A DNA stretch of 64,000 bases, from positions 1-64,000 of the forward strand of contig JAIXMO010000031.1 in the NCBI GenBank assembly GCA_025677825.1, written 5' to 3'. The DNA is from Helicostylum pulchrum. Lineage: Eukaryota > Mucoromycota > Mucoromycetes > Mucorales > Mucoraceae. Position 1 is the first letter of the stretch. Each line of letters opens with the position of its first letter. The notes under the pieces were generated by a model. That model was given only the letters and a program-made list of their open reading frames with translations. It was not told the origin of the DNA and made no database searches. Both the position numbers and the translations under genes were made by a program. Below, piece after piece: positions 11,943-22,368 of this stretch.

Positions 11943-13068
11943 TTAGGAATAAGGAATTGATGTGTCTTACCGAAAAATCGCATTTTTATTTCTAAACCAA
12001 AAAAAAAAAAGCTTTCCTCCCAAAAAGAAAAACGAGAAAAAGAGAGAGAAAGAAAAAGAGGCGCAAAATGAAAAAGAAAAGGATTGGCTTAGCAAGAAGT
12101 CAAAAGGTTACACCGATTCATATTTGTCGCACATGATGAATCATAAATCCTCCGTGTGCACTTTTTCCACTAACAGTACTTGTTTTAGCTCGTTTTGTAT
12201 TTTGTAAGTTTCTACAAAGAGGTTATAAAGGCGGATGCTCCGCTTTTTTATAGTATATATACGCATAGCTAAGCATTTCACATACGCTTTTTTGCCTAGC
12301 TCTTTGTAACGTTACGCTTTGTTTCTTTTTTGTTACACGGAAAGCGATTGCGTATAATGTAGATATCGGTAATTGTCATTTGCTTTAGTTGAATTATTAT
12401 TAAGCTAAGCTCAACCGAACAGCCAAAATAATTGAAAAACTCGCGCTATAATAAGTAGCGCTATACTATTACTACAGGGCAAATTATATTGTGGATCCGT
12501 TCAATGGCTTTTTTTTTAAAAAAAAAAACCCCAATGTAGTTTAGTTTAAAGACTTATCGAGAAAGTTCCAGCTGTGATACCCTATACGAAAAGGAATTTC
12601 CAAATATTTGTACAGTGGATAATTACTGTTAAAGAAAAAAGCTCACTGAGATATTTGAGTTTAAATAATCGCTCACGTAAACCTTTTAAGAAGTTACTTC
12701 TAAACCTTCACTTAAAAACACGTGTTTTAAAGAAAATAATGGACAGGCGACAATGGATTATAACACTTTAAATAGTTTGTAAACTCACCCGCGTTATTTT
12801 ACAAAAAAATATGCTGTGTATTGTTTTATGCAAGAGCTCAAACATTAGAATCACTTTAGATTATATTAAATTTTTTACTGTTCTCAATTTACTAGAATAC
12901 AGTCATATTAATAATTCTTCTGTACGAGCCAAAGCGTTTCGCACTGTTAACTGGGTATCCAATAATAATAATAATAATAGAAAAAGCTTTTATTTATTCA
13001 CAAAACAAAAGGGAGGAGTTGTATATCCCGACACCTCGTCACTGTCGTCTACAATTGACTATAATTTT
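11943..13068. other. Intergenic region with a dispersed repeat
   Basis: No gene is supported. It contains the A-rich promoter of the Sel1-type gene and a copy of a dispersed repeat at 12615-12850 (separate entry). The frames at 12574-12771 and 12811-13263 overlap that repeat or the antisense of the dehydrogenase gene and are not coding. Confidence 0.5.
12615..12850 (+). repeat. Dispersed repeat, copy A (longest)
   Basis: About 236 bp. The first third (GGATAATTACTG through AATCGCTCAC) recurs at 28645-28706. The last two thirds (AGAAGTTACTTCTAAACC through GCAAGAGCTCAAA) recur at 37798-37956. Copy A therefore shows the order of both parts in one unbroken unit. It has no coding sign and no clear terminal inverted repeats. 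Copies have drifted by point changes and small indels. Confidence 0.8.
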
Positions 13069-13945
13069 CTACCAAGAAATGATTTGACCGTCAGAATCGA
13101 TAAGAGCGCCACTTTGTTCAGCAGAGACGTTATCAAAGACCTTCAACATATCCGAAATGGAATCACATGCTTCAATTGGCGCTTGCTCACCACCCATATC
13201 TGTTTTCACCCACCCGGGATTAGCAGCATACACAATAAAGTTTTCACTCGCGAGCTTATTTGAAAAGATCTTGGTAAGCATGTTAAGAGCGCATTTGGAG
13301 ACCAAGTAAGCCGTGCCCGTACAATCCGGTCTCCACGGTGAAAAGCTAGAGATTGATCCCAAAAGCGAAGAGATGTTTAAAATCCTTTTGAGATTTTCTT
13401 GACCACGTTTGCGAAGTAACGGTAAGAAGGCTTGCGTTACGTTAGAGACGGCGACGACGTTTGTGTTAAAAACCTCGAGATATTCTTCACCGGGACTATG
13501 GTTATTAATCAGAGAGGTTATGTTTGTGATTGATTTTTTTTTAGAAAAAAAAATTGAGGTGGTGGTGAGTAGTTACTTACGTATTTAAGATATCGTATTC
13601 TCTATTACCATAGATACCAACGTTATTAATTAAACAGTCAATACCTTCGGGCGAAGCTTCGTTCACCTCTTTAACAGCGTTCTATATAAAAAAGGGCCAA
13701 TATATTAGATACATATACGTGTATATCTAAACCCCTCTTTTTTTTATTACCTTGATGGATTCTTTATCGAGCACATCCAACTTGAATGCGAAAACTTTCT
13801 TGTTATCGATCAACTTTTGAAGGTTTTTGGATGCATCTGGGTTACGGGCTAAAGCAATGACAGTATGTCCTTGAGCAGATACCTGTTTTACAAACTCGAG
13901 ACCTAGTCCACGAGAAGCACCAGTAATAACATAAGTACTAGTCAT
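13069..13945 (-). CDS. Short-chain dehydrogenase/reductase
   Basis: Three exons (13751-13945, 13581-13681, 13069-13495) encode 240 aa, the standard length for classical SDRs. Motifs in order: TGASRGLG cofactor loop at residues 8-15, LDVLDKESI acidic loop, NNVG (usually NNAG) near residue 86, NISS with the catalytic Ser, and YLVSK with the catalytic Tyr and Lys. PGWVKTDMGG follows. The pattern matches the C-factor / carbonyl-reductase-like subgroup of cytosolic, NADP-preferring enzymes (the Ala-Arg-Asn after the second strand favours NADP). The substrate is unknown. The gene lies 176 bp from another oxidoreductase gene in the same direction, but no shared pathway can be shown. Confidence 0.92.
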
Positions 13946-14121
13946 TATATATATTTTTTGACAAAAAAAAAAAAAAAAAAAGAATAGGCGAAGAAAAAAA
14001 AGAAAGTTTCGGCTATTTTATATTAAGATATTCTCTCTTTTTTCCCGGACAAATTGTTCCCGTTCGTTGTAAATGTGAGTGTGAGTTCAAAAAAGTACTA
14101 GTAGTATATATATATATTTTT

Positions 14122-15437
14122 TTAAATAGAATAAGGTAAAGAAGTATGATCCAATCCAGCTAAAATGTTTTGAAGCGTCATGCCGGCCATATTTTCTCTT
14201 GTTTCATAAGTGGCGCTACCGACATGAGGAAGAATTAAGCAGTTGGGAAAAGTGTACAACTTGTGCATAGGAGGTAAAGGTTCCGGCGTGGTTACATCTA
14301 AACCAACTGCACCAATCAACTTTTCATCTAAAGCACGAACTAAAAAAAAAAGAAAAAAGAAAGATGTTAGTATTTTAAAACCTAAAAAAAAAAAAAACAA
14401 ATGATCAGATAAATATGCCTTACCCAAGTCATCTTGATGTACAATGCCGCCTCGAGCAGAATTGATAAATACCTAAAAAAAGGTGGATTTGTTATCAATA
14501 TTAGGCTGCAAGTTAAATTTCTCTAGTCTTTTTTTTTTACCACGGATTTTTTCATTTTAGAAAAGGCTTCATAATTAAACGAATTTTCAGTATCTTTTGT
14601 AAGAGCACAACAAACGACAATGACATCAGATTCTCGCAGCAAGGTATCAAAGGAAACAAATTCAGCGTTTAATTTAGCTTGGGCGGCAAGCTTTTCGGTA
14701 CGACCAGAGTAGATGATACGACCTACATTGAACGCCTTTAAACGTTCACCTACTGCTTCACCAATACGACCTAATCCAACAATGCCCAAAGTCTTGTTTG
14801 TAAATTGAGAACCGCATAACCAAGTAGGAGCCCATTTTCCCCACTTATTAAAATATACTTTAGAAAAAAAAAGCTTGTAATATTATAAAATCAACAGCCC
14901 TATTGTACCTGACCATCTTCCGCGGCACGAATACTTTCTTTAATTCTACGTGACGCACCTAAAGCCAATAAAACGGTAAGATCTGCAGTCGCATCGGTTA
15001 ATACGTCAGGAGTATATCCTAACGCGATATTTCTAGATTTAACTGCGTCTACATCGATATGATCATATCCTACGCTCATGGTAGCAATTACTTTTAATTG
15101 AGGACCTGGCAAAGTTTATAACCCTTTTTTAGAATCACAGATGCATAATACTTTTTTTTTTTACGTGATTTTAGTTACCAGCTGCATCCAATAATTCGCT
15201 ATCAATTTTTTCTGTTAATAAGCAGAACAATGCGTCGACGCCTAAAACATATTACATAATCAATTACACTGCTGCAAGGGGGGAAAACAACAAAATTATA
15301 CCTTTTATTTTTTCAAGTAATACGTCTCTGGGAATGCAGCAATCTTGTTGCCATTGAAACAAGTCAAAGTCTTGCTCTAATAAACGAGCTTGTGTTTGAG
15401 GAGGCAAGATTCGGGTAACTAATACTTTTGGTGCCAT
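14122..15437 (-). CDS. D-2-hydroxyacid dehydrogenase, glyoxylate/hydroxypyruvate reductase type
   Basis: Six exons (15302-15437, 15179-15241, 14909-15105, about 14541-14857, 14424-14472, 14122-14339) encode roughly 324-332 aa. Motifs: MSVGYDHID and TPDVLTDATADL of the substrate domain, GIVGLGRIGEAVG nucleotide loop, NSARGG with the catalytic Arg, TTPEPLP with the catalytic Glu, and LPHVGSAT with the catalytic His. This fits the GRHPR group, which reduces glyoxylate or hydroxypyruvate with NAD(P)H. The exon 3/4 joint is uncertain: either a GTCAGG donor with the TAAAG acceptor, or GTACAA with an upstream ACAAG acceptor; both keep the frame and differ by eight residues. No peroxisomal or mitochondrial signal is evident. 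Confidence 0.93.
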
Positions 15438-16313
15438 TGCTCTTTTTTTTTTTTACAAGAAAAATAAAATAAAGATAGGAAAAAGGGTTTATTTTATGGC
15501 CCCCCCTCTTCTTTGTGGGTGGGAAGGAGCATTGGGACTATTTTTTAAAAAAGGAAAGGCACCCTTTGTCGTTACACTGTATTTGACCTCCAAAGCGTGT
15601 GTACTTTTTTATAAAGTACAAACTCTTCCACTTGCAAAATCGTCCCAAAAAAAATCAAGCATAAATAAAAAAGACAGACTAAATTCTCGTTTCTTCGATT
15701 TTTATCGAAAAACCAAACCCCATCTTTCCATGTTTTAAGAGCCTTCTAGGTGTAAGTTGTCGGTTCTTTAGAACGTCCATTCTTGATAAAAAAAAGGAAC
15801 GTTTACCAAATTTATCATTTAATCATATTTTTAAGAGCTTTAATCAATCTCTTGAAATATACCACTATTAGCAACAGGAAAACAAGAGGTATTATATCCG
15901 TCTTTGTTTATATACTACACTACGGACCTCAAAGCTGGTTATTTTGGTGATAAAAAAACTTACTGTATAAAACCCGCGTTGATCACTGAAACAAAATGGT
16001 TTTACAGACAGATAGAAAAGTACGATTTGTACAATAAGATCGAGGAGTTTCCGAATTGAATGCCAGAAATGGGGTTTCATTTTTTTTTTAGCTCCCCCTT
16101 TTTTACGCACGAAAGGAAGTTGTCTTTTTTATCAAGTTGAACCCTGGTGCGTTTCAAAAAAAAACAGGGATGTCAATTTTGATATAAAAAAAAAGAAAAG
16201 AAAAAGACCCCCCCCCCCCTTTTACCCCTGCCCCACTGAATAAGGAACTTGAAAAAAAAAAAACTAATTGGTTTTAAACAATAGTTATTTATTTTGCTCT
16301 ATATACATGTATA
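15438..16313. other. Intergenic region
   Basis: No supported gene. It contains a C(12) run near 16208 and several A/T runs. The frames at 15496-15738 and 15892-16110 are low complexity and lack a domain. Confidence 0.45.
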
Positions 16314-17293
16314 TCATGGTTGTTCAGTTTTGGGTTTTGGTTGGACTGCAGTAGGTTCGTAATTTGGATGTTGTTGTTGTTGTTGAGCGAATTGCTGTAA
16401 TTGCATTTGATACTGTTGCACTTGATCTGTAGCAAACTATTTAAAATGCATTAATAATAAGTTTACCAAGAAAAAAGATGTATAATTTACCTGGTTTAAT
16501 TGAGAATAGTAATTGGGATCAATTTGAGGAGGAGCATACTGAGGTTGATAATAAGCTGCTGCTGCCGCTGCTGCTGCTGCGGCGGCTGCTGCTGCGTTAT
16601 TTGTAGCATATGTAGTTTGATCGTAAACTGGGTTCGTTGCCTTTGTAGCTTCTTCTCTAGGCACAATATCGATCAAGAAATCACACATGTCTGTTTTAGA
16701 AATAGCTGTTGCAATATCTGATCTTTGTAAAGTACGACGTTTATTTTCCTCTGCATGAACCCTTTTTTTTATATAAGTATTACTTTCTCTTTCTTTTTTT
16801 TTTTTTTTTTTTTGCTTACCAAGCTCTTTTAGTTAATTCGGTGATAAATATCTCACATCCTTTAGCAAATAAAATTGGAGCCTAAAAAACAAAATAAGCC
16901 AATAATATTAAAACACTATGCAAAAAAAAATCCTTTTTTTTTTGTACCTCTGCACTAATCATCTAAATGAAAATAAAAAAAAGCTGTCAGTACCAAACAC
17001 ACACACAGACAAGTTGCTTTCCGTTTTACCTTTACGTCTTGGTCAGTTTTCATTACTTTTTTTATACGAGCTAATGGTAAAGGATGGTTCTTAAAATCAG
17101 AGTCGAAAATATCGGCATTACGCATTTCTTCCTGCCAGAATTTTCCCAAGTCAAATACAGGTTGACCACCAGGAGCAGTAGTAGCGCTTATTTGTTGTTG
17201 TTGGTAATGTTGTTGTTGTAACTGCGGTTGTTGTGGAAGAGGATGCGGAGGTTGAACATCATGTTGTTGGTCTTTATGTTGTTGTGTCGACAT
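16314..17293 (-). CDS. HAP5: CCAAT-binding factor subunit HAP5 (NF-YC)
   Basis: Five exons (17030-17293, 16948-16962, 16820-16881, 16491-16761, 16314-16436) encode 244 aa. The N-terminus is Gln/His/Pro-rich. The histone-fold core begins at FWQEEM (about residue 52) and runs through [11 protein letters not shown], the MISAE segment, [16 protein letters not shown], and [21 protein letters not shown] to [10 protein letters not shown], all hallmark NF-YC/HAP5 residues. An Ala run of 14 and a Gln-rich tail follow. Family knowledge: it pairs with NF-YB (HAP3) and together with HAP2 binds CCAAT promoter boxes; in fungi HAP5 also helps recruit HAP4-like or HapX-type regulators of respiration and iron use. 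The second exon is only 15 nt (separate entry). A long GT repeat lies just upstream of the start. Confidence 0.95.
16948..16962 (-). other. 15-nt microexon of HAP5
   Basis: It encodes exactly Met-Ile-Ser-Ala-Glu, a conserved part of the histone fold. It is flanked by an ATTTAG acceptor and a GTACAA donor. Skipping it would keep the frame but delete five core residues. Confidence 0.9.
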
Positions 17294-17306
17294 GCTTTCC
17301 TGTAAT

Positions 17307-17313
17307 TGTGTGT

Positions 17314-17347
<34 letters not shown>
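17307..17347 (+). repeat. GT dinucleotide microsatellite
   Basis: About 40 bp of (GT)n with one TATG interruption, starting some 14 bp upstream of the HAP5 start codon, i.e. inside its likely 5' leader or core promoter. Confidence 0.9.
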
Positions 17348-17653
17348 CTGTATTTGTACACACGGTATATTTACTGTGCGAAAAAAAAAAGAGAGAGGAA
17401 AAAAAAAAAGAGAGATGTTTTACTCAAAAGCCACTGTTTTTTTTAATTATCCGATCGGATTTCATTTGTTCAATAGTGTAATTTGTGTAAGAGACATGTT
17501 TAAAAAAGAAAAAAGAATCGAAAGTACGTTTGAAAGTTTAAAAGCCAAAAAGTTAAATTGATATGCAATTTCATAAGGACTTTTGGTTGTAGCAAGAATA
17601 ACTAATATTTTTTTTATTTTATTTTCTATTTAACTTTTTTCTATCAGTGGTAC

Positions 17654-17857
17654 TTACTTGTTCAATAATTGATCAAGAATATTTTCAGTTTTTTCTAAAG
17701 AAAGCTTTGTTGTATTGGACAAAGAGTCAACCTGAGTAAATACTTTTGCAGTCTTTTGCGTTTCTTCATGAATGTTGTTTGAAACAAGTGCTTTTAAACA
17801 TTCTTCCCAATCATCGTATACTTTTTCCGCTTTTAAATGACAATTCTGTCCGTTCAT
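17654..17857 (-). CDS. Small coiled-coil protein of unknown function
   Basis: Predicted 67 aa, highly charged and helical, with heptad spacing in the second half (VDSLSNTTKLSLEKTENILDQLLNK). No domain was recognised. The size and pattern are reminiscent of small structural subunits such as those in kinetochore or BLOC-type complexes, but no family signature supports that. The stop codon TAA overlaps a perfect splice donor (AA-GTAAGT at the last codons), so the true C-terminus could continue in an exon I could not find. The start is 303 bp from the divergent W2-domain gene. Confidence 0.55.
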   Translation of the reverse strand: MNGQNCHLKAEKVYDDWEECLKALVSNNIHEETQKTAKVFTQVDSLSNTTKLSLEKTENILDQLLNK

Positions 17858-18160
17858 TGTTTTTTTTTGTGCTGACCAAGAGAGAGGGGCTTACAAATGT
17901 TTATAGTACAATGACTCATTCTTTTTTTTTTTTTGGGTGGGATGACGTCGCTGAAACCTTACAGTGCCTATTAAATCCCGAATGGTAATTTTGTCTCTTT
18001 CTTTTCCTTTTTTCTTTAAATAACCCCATTCTTTTTTTTTTTCTTCTTCTTTTTCAAACAAAATTATGTTTTTTACCAGTCAAGCTATTATTAATCAACA
18101 ATTTATTGCCTGCTTTACTGTTATTTATTAATAAGACTTATTACACCTCCCCTCTCTATA

Positions 18161-18558
18161 ATGAAAGAAGATTACGCATATTCACAACGCAATCTAATTG
18201 ACATACTTGACCCTACAGAAATGGAATATTATTTAAACCACAAAAGTTTAGCACCACTTAGAAAAGTACCTGTTTGTATTGCTGCTGCTGTATATAGAAT
18301 ATCTGCAGGAAACTGTATGCCTTGTAAGTTTCATTTTAGAATGATATTATATATTTTACTGCTTCTTATTTAAATATATATGTGCATGTTTAGATACTGG
18401 TACGAACCCTGACCAAAAAGCACTGGCATTTAACGCTTATCAAAGAAACGAATCCCCTTGGGACAGTTATAAAAGAAAAATGAAATCAGAAGACAATTCT
18501 AGTTGTTCAACTGTGGAATCCACATGTTCTTCTCGTTCTGATTCTCCTGAACCCAAAA

Positions 18559-18589
<31 letters not shown>

Positions 18590-20099
18590 TTCAAAAAAGA
18601 AGCCGTCATACCACATGCTGAGACGTGAGATCCGTCGATTGCGCGGTGAAAATGCCTTTTTACGTTCAAGCGTATCCGTCTTAAAAAACGATCTTCGTGA
18701 CAGTACTTTATCTCGCCAAAACGCTGATATTATCCACCAACGTACTTTTCAAGAATACGATTTATTACATAAAAGTCTAGAACAAGAAATCGTCTCCAAA
18801 AGAGACGAAGTTGAATACTTGAAAGAACAAGTCGAAAGACTCAAATTACTATCTTTGAGTTCCAATCATCATGATCCGAATTATTTAAAACGAAATGAAA
18901 CTACTAGCTCCTTTGGTTGCTTTGACTTTGAACAAGACAATGATGTCATCTCTTGTCAACCTATTGCACAAGATTCCGCTTTACCTGAAGTCAATATCAA
19001 GATGGATCAATTAAAGACAAATCAAGAAATTGGTGATGCCTACTTTAAACGTCGATTATTAGAAGAACAAGAAGAAGGAGGAGGAGGAGAATGTAACGAA
19101 GAAGAAGAAGGAGACGAAGAAGAAGAGGAAGATGAAAATCAAGATCCAGAATTAGAATCATTTGAAAAGGCCGCATCCTCCTATATTCGACAAGCGATTA
19201 TCGCTAAACTATCATGTGCACGTGTACGCCTTGATTTCGATGACCTGATTTTAAAGCATGAACCCACCAATGATACCATCATGTCCATACTAGCCGACGC
19301 CTTTGTCTATTGGCTTAATTCAATTTGGACCAAACCCGAAAATAAACCGGTCTCTGCTCACAAACTCTTTACGCATTTAATTCAACCTGGCATTGACGAC
19401 TTTTGGAAATCCATCTTGCAGTGTTACACTACCGATGACGAGTGTCAAGTCAGTTTATTGAACGATATCGAAGATCAAGTCAAACAGTTGCCCTCTACTG
19501 ATTTATTACACCATTTTAATCGCTTACTTATTTGTCTTTACAAGTACGAAATATTAGAAGAAGAAGCTATTGTGGCGTGGTATACAAATCCTATACATCA
19601 TGATGAAATGTCAAAGCATGTTCATATCATTTGTAAAGATTTTATTGAATACCTTGAATGTACCACTGAAGAAGAAGAAGAAGAAGAAGATGATGATGAT
19701 GTGACGGATAATGAAGGTTATATAGATCAAGATGAAGAGGAAGAAGAAGAAGAAGAGGATGATGATATTAACTTTGAATTTATGGATTCACCTATTCCAC
19801 GTGATGAAGATATTGGGTTTACATTTGGTCATGATTTAGAAGATTTAGATGAAGAAGAAGAAGGAGAAGCGTCATCATTACATGATAGTATAGAAGACTT
19901 TTTAACTAACAAAGAACGTAATCCATGTATTTGTCAATTTAATTATGACAATGATACCACAGACTCACCACTTTCTTCACACCCACCCTCTCCCACCATC
20001 ACCACCACCACTTCTGCTAAACTACCAGAATGCTCTTGCGATAGTACATACTCTCCTGTAACAGAAAAAAAGAAAAAATCTGTTCGAATCGCAATGTAA
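18161..20099 (+). CDS. Coiled-coil protein with a C-terminal W2-like domain
   Basis: Two exons (18161-18323, 18394-20099) encode 622 aa. The N-terminal 80 residues form an ordered block (DILDPTEMEYYLNHKSLAPLRKVP) of unknown kind. Then come a Ser-rich linker, a His run of 10, a basic stretch and a long coiled coil (about residues 125-210), and an acidic linker. A helical region at about residues 312-455 reads like the W2 (eIF5C) fold found in eIF2B-epsilon, eIF5 and eIF4G: repeated LADAFVYWLNSI, LLHHFNRLLICLYKYEILEEEAIVAWY. The last is the most diagnostic piece. The tail is dominated by Glu/Asp runs. W2 domains bind eIF2 or partner factors, so a translation or scaffold role is possible (inference). 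No nucleotidyltransferase or zinc ribbon is present, so it is not eIF2B-epsilon or eIF5. Confidence 0.75.
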
Positions 20100-21843
20100 A
20101 TATCTTTCTCCTTTTCTCTTTCACTTTCCAAGCAGCAACAACAATTCACTATTTTTTTTTTTTTTCTCTTTTCCCCCATTGTACTATATTAACTAAATAA
20201 AAAAAAGAGGGATAGGGAAAAAAAAAAAATCACATTTATATTTTCGTGGAATGCATAAAAAAAATATTGGCGGTTTTTTTTAATTTCAACTAAAAGCGGC
20301 TTCTTTTTGTGTTTTTGAACATCTTGGCTTTTGTTGTTGTTGTTGTTGTTGTACACATACATACACACGATTAGACTTAAAAAGAGGTCATGTGTAATGT
20401 CTTAATATAATCTGGAACCCGGGCGTACACTACTACAAATGTAGATCATTTAAGGGAGATTTTTTTTTCGTGCAGCAAAAAAAAAACTATGGTCATACTA
20501 AACGTCCTTCCCAGTCAATATTGAACAGTAATAGATGCCAAGCATTGCTTGGGTAAAAAGAGATGCTTATATTAAGGGGGAGGAGGATCAACTAAACTAC
20601 TGCTAAGAACCTATCACTGCCAAGTGTACCATGTAAAAAATTATCATTATTGGTCTGCATCGAATTATAGTTACAACATGTAATTATTGAGCACTGATAA
20701 AAAGTGATACAAACCTGTTTTTCTTATTTGAATCACCCTTTCATTCGGACCTGTCATACAAAAACTCTCATTGTTTTTTATTTATATAATTTTTTTGTGC
20801 AATCAGAAAAAGTAGTGTTCATTTGGAGTTCACAAATCAAGAATTTTACTGGTGTAAAAAAGCAGTTTTATGTTTGACGGAATAAAAAATAAAATGCGTG
20901 TATTCACCTTTTTTTAAAAAAGAAGAAAAAAAAAGTGCTTCTAATAATAAAAAAAAGTCTCCACAATTAGGGGCGCGCCATCACTTTTTATCTGTAGGAT
21001 TTAATTGGTAACGAAATCTGTAGTACTACATGACACAATACAAATAAAAAAAGATATCAGAAAATCAAAATTGCTGGTGTAGAAAAGTCTTTACGAAGAA
21101 AGAAGACATTTTTGTTTGTTTTTTACTTTTATTGTTATGCCGACGTTTTTGGACGGTACCGCTGTCATTTAAGTTTTAGATAAAGAGGAGGTAATAAAAT
21201 ACTTTTTTTTTATTCGTACAGATCGAAAAAATAATTAAGCATGTTATATTTGTTTTTTTTATTCGACCTCCTCTTCTTCTTTATCTATTTCATCTAAATA
21301 CACAATGAGAAAAAAAAAAAAAAAAAGTTGGATTATATCTGGATTGTTTACTTGGCGAATATACCTTTATTCGGCCGCTCGGACCGGACCTTAATAAGGC
21401 AAAAAAAAAAAAAGTTATAAAAAACCGCGCGTTTCTTGTCAATTTAATGAAACATTCCTTTCGTCAAAACGAGATCTGCCAAATACTACTTTTTTTTTTA
21501 AAAAATAAGGTTATTAACTAAATAGTTTAGCAGAAGAAGAAAGAAGAAAAAAGATGCGGAAAAAGCTGATCTAAAAAAAGTATTGCTTAGGGCTTAGCGC
21601 CACTAATTATGGATCATTATGATGAAACGATCGAGCACGAAAAAAAAAAAAAATTTGCGCGCAGTACTGCGGAAAAAAAAAAAATTCCTTTCCTCCCCCC
21701 AATCTATCTTGAAACCTACACACAAAAAAAAAAAAAAGATATAAAAAGCCATCAAGAATTTTTTTTCTTTTCCTTCTCTTCTTTTTTTTTCATTATTATT
21801 CATCACTACATACACACACACAATACACACACACACATATAAA
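20100..21843. other. 1.7-kb intergenic stretch
   Basis: No gene is supported. It contains an (TTG)n repeat near 20332-20351, many A/T runs, and a CA-rich leader just before the next start codon. Confidence 0.5.
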
Positions 21844-22368
21844 ATGACAGACGCAATAGTTTACTCTCAACAGTACAATGATTTCTATCATCATGACCCT
21901 GAAAATCTTCAATTTACTTACAACAACTTGATATTACCTTCTTCACAGGAACCCAAACGCAGACTTTCATTTTCAACTTTATTACAAAAGCGACCTAGTT
22001 TAATGGGTCGTAAACTTAGCATCTTTCGCCCCAAGAAAGCGCAATTAAAATTGATGATTCCAATGACAGTGCAAGGAAACCTTGAAAGAATGGACACATC
22101 TGCTAGCAACAGTACAGACGGTGAAGAGGGTCCTTTAACACCTACCAGTCCTACTGCTTCTTTGTACTATAACAAACCACCTTCCTCAAACGATTTGGAA
22201 ACTGCTCTGACCACACCAACAACAAACAGTGCCCCTTTAATGGATTATTCCGGAAAAGGGTACTCTAATTTTTATATCAAGTTGCCAAATGGAAATTGGA
22301 TGGTTCGTGTAAGAGATGGTAATAGAAAAATTGTTGGTACTTATGAAATCGATGGTTCTATGATTTAA
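21844..22368 (+). CDS. Orphan protein, 174 aa, unknown function
   Basis: Single exon. The N-terminus is Tyr/His-rich, the middle is basic and Ser-rich (RRLSFSTLL-QKRP, GRKLSIFRPKK), and a Thr/Pro/Ser linker follows. The last 35 residues are well ordered and end in a compact motif: YSNFYIKLPNGNWMVRVRDG-N-RKIVGTYEIDG. This looks like a small beta-rich domain. The codons are regular, the leader is pyrimidine- and CA-rich with TATATAA just before ATG, and T-rich sequence follows the stop, all consistent with a real gene. The RRLSF and RKLSIF sites resemble basophilic kinase targets. I do not recognise the family. Confidence 0.72.
   Translation: MTDAIVYSQQYNDFYHHDPENLQFTYNNLILPSSQEPKRRLSFSTLLQKRPSLMGRKLSIFRPKKAQLKLMIPMTVQGNLERMDTSASNSTDGEEGPLTPTSPTASLYYNKPPSSNDLETALTTPTTNSAPLMDYSGKGYSNFYIKLPNGNWMVRVRDGNRKIVGTYEIDGSMI

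Noticed and set aside
12811..13263. 150-codon plus-strand frame
   Set aside because: It runs from the dispersed repeat into the antisense of the short-chain dehydrogenase exon.
16500..16721. Cys-rich plus-strand frame
   Set aside because: It is the antisense of the HAP5 alanine run (GCN repeats read as Cys/Gly).
17233..17561. Val-Cys repeat frames over the GT microsatellite
   Set aside because: Simple-repeat translation, no protein evidence.
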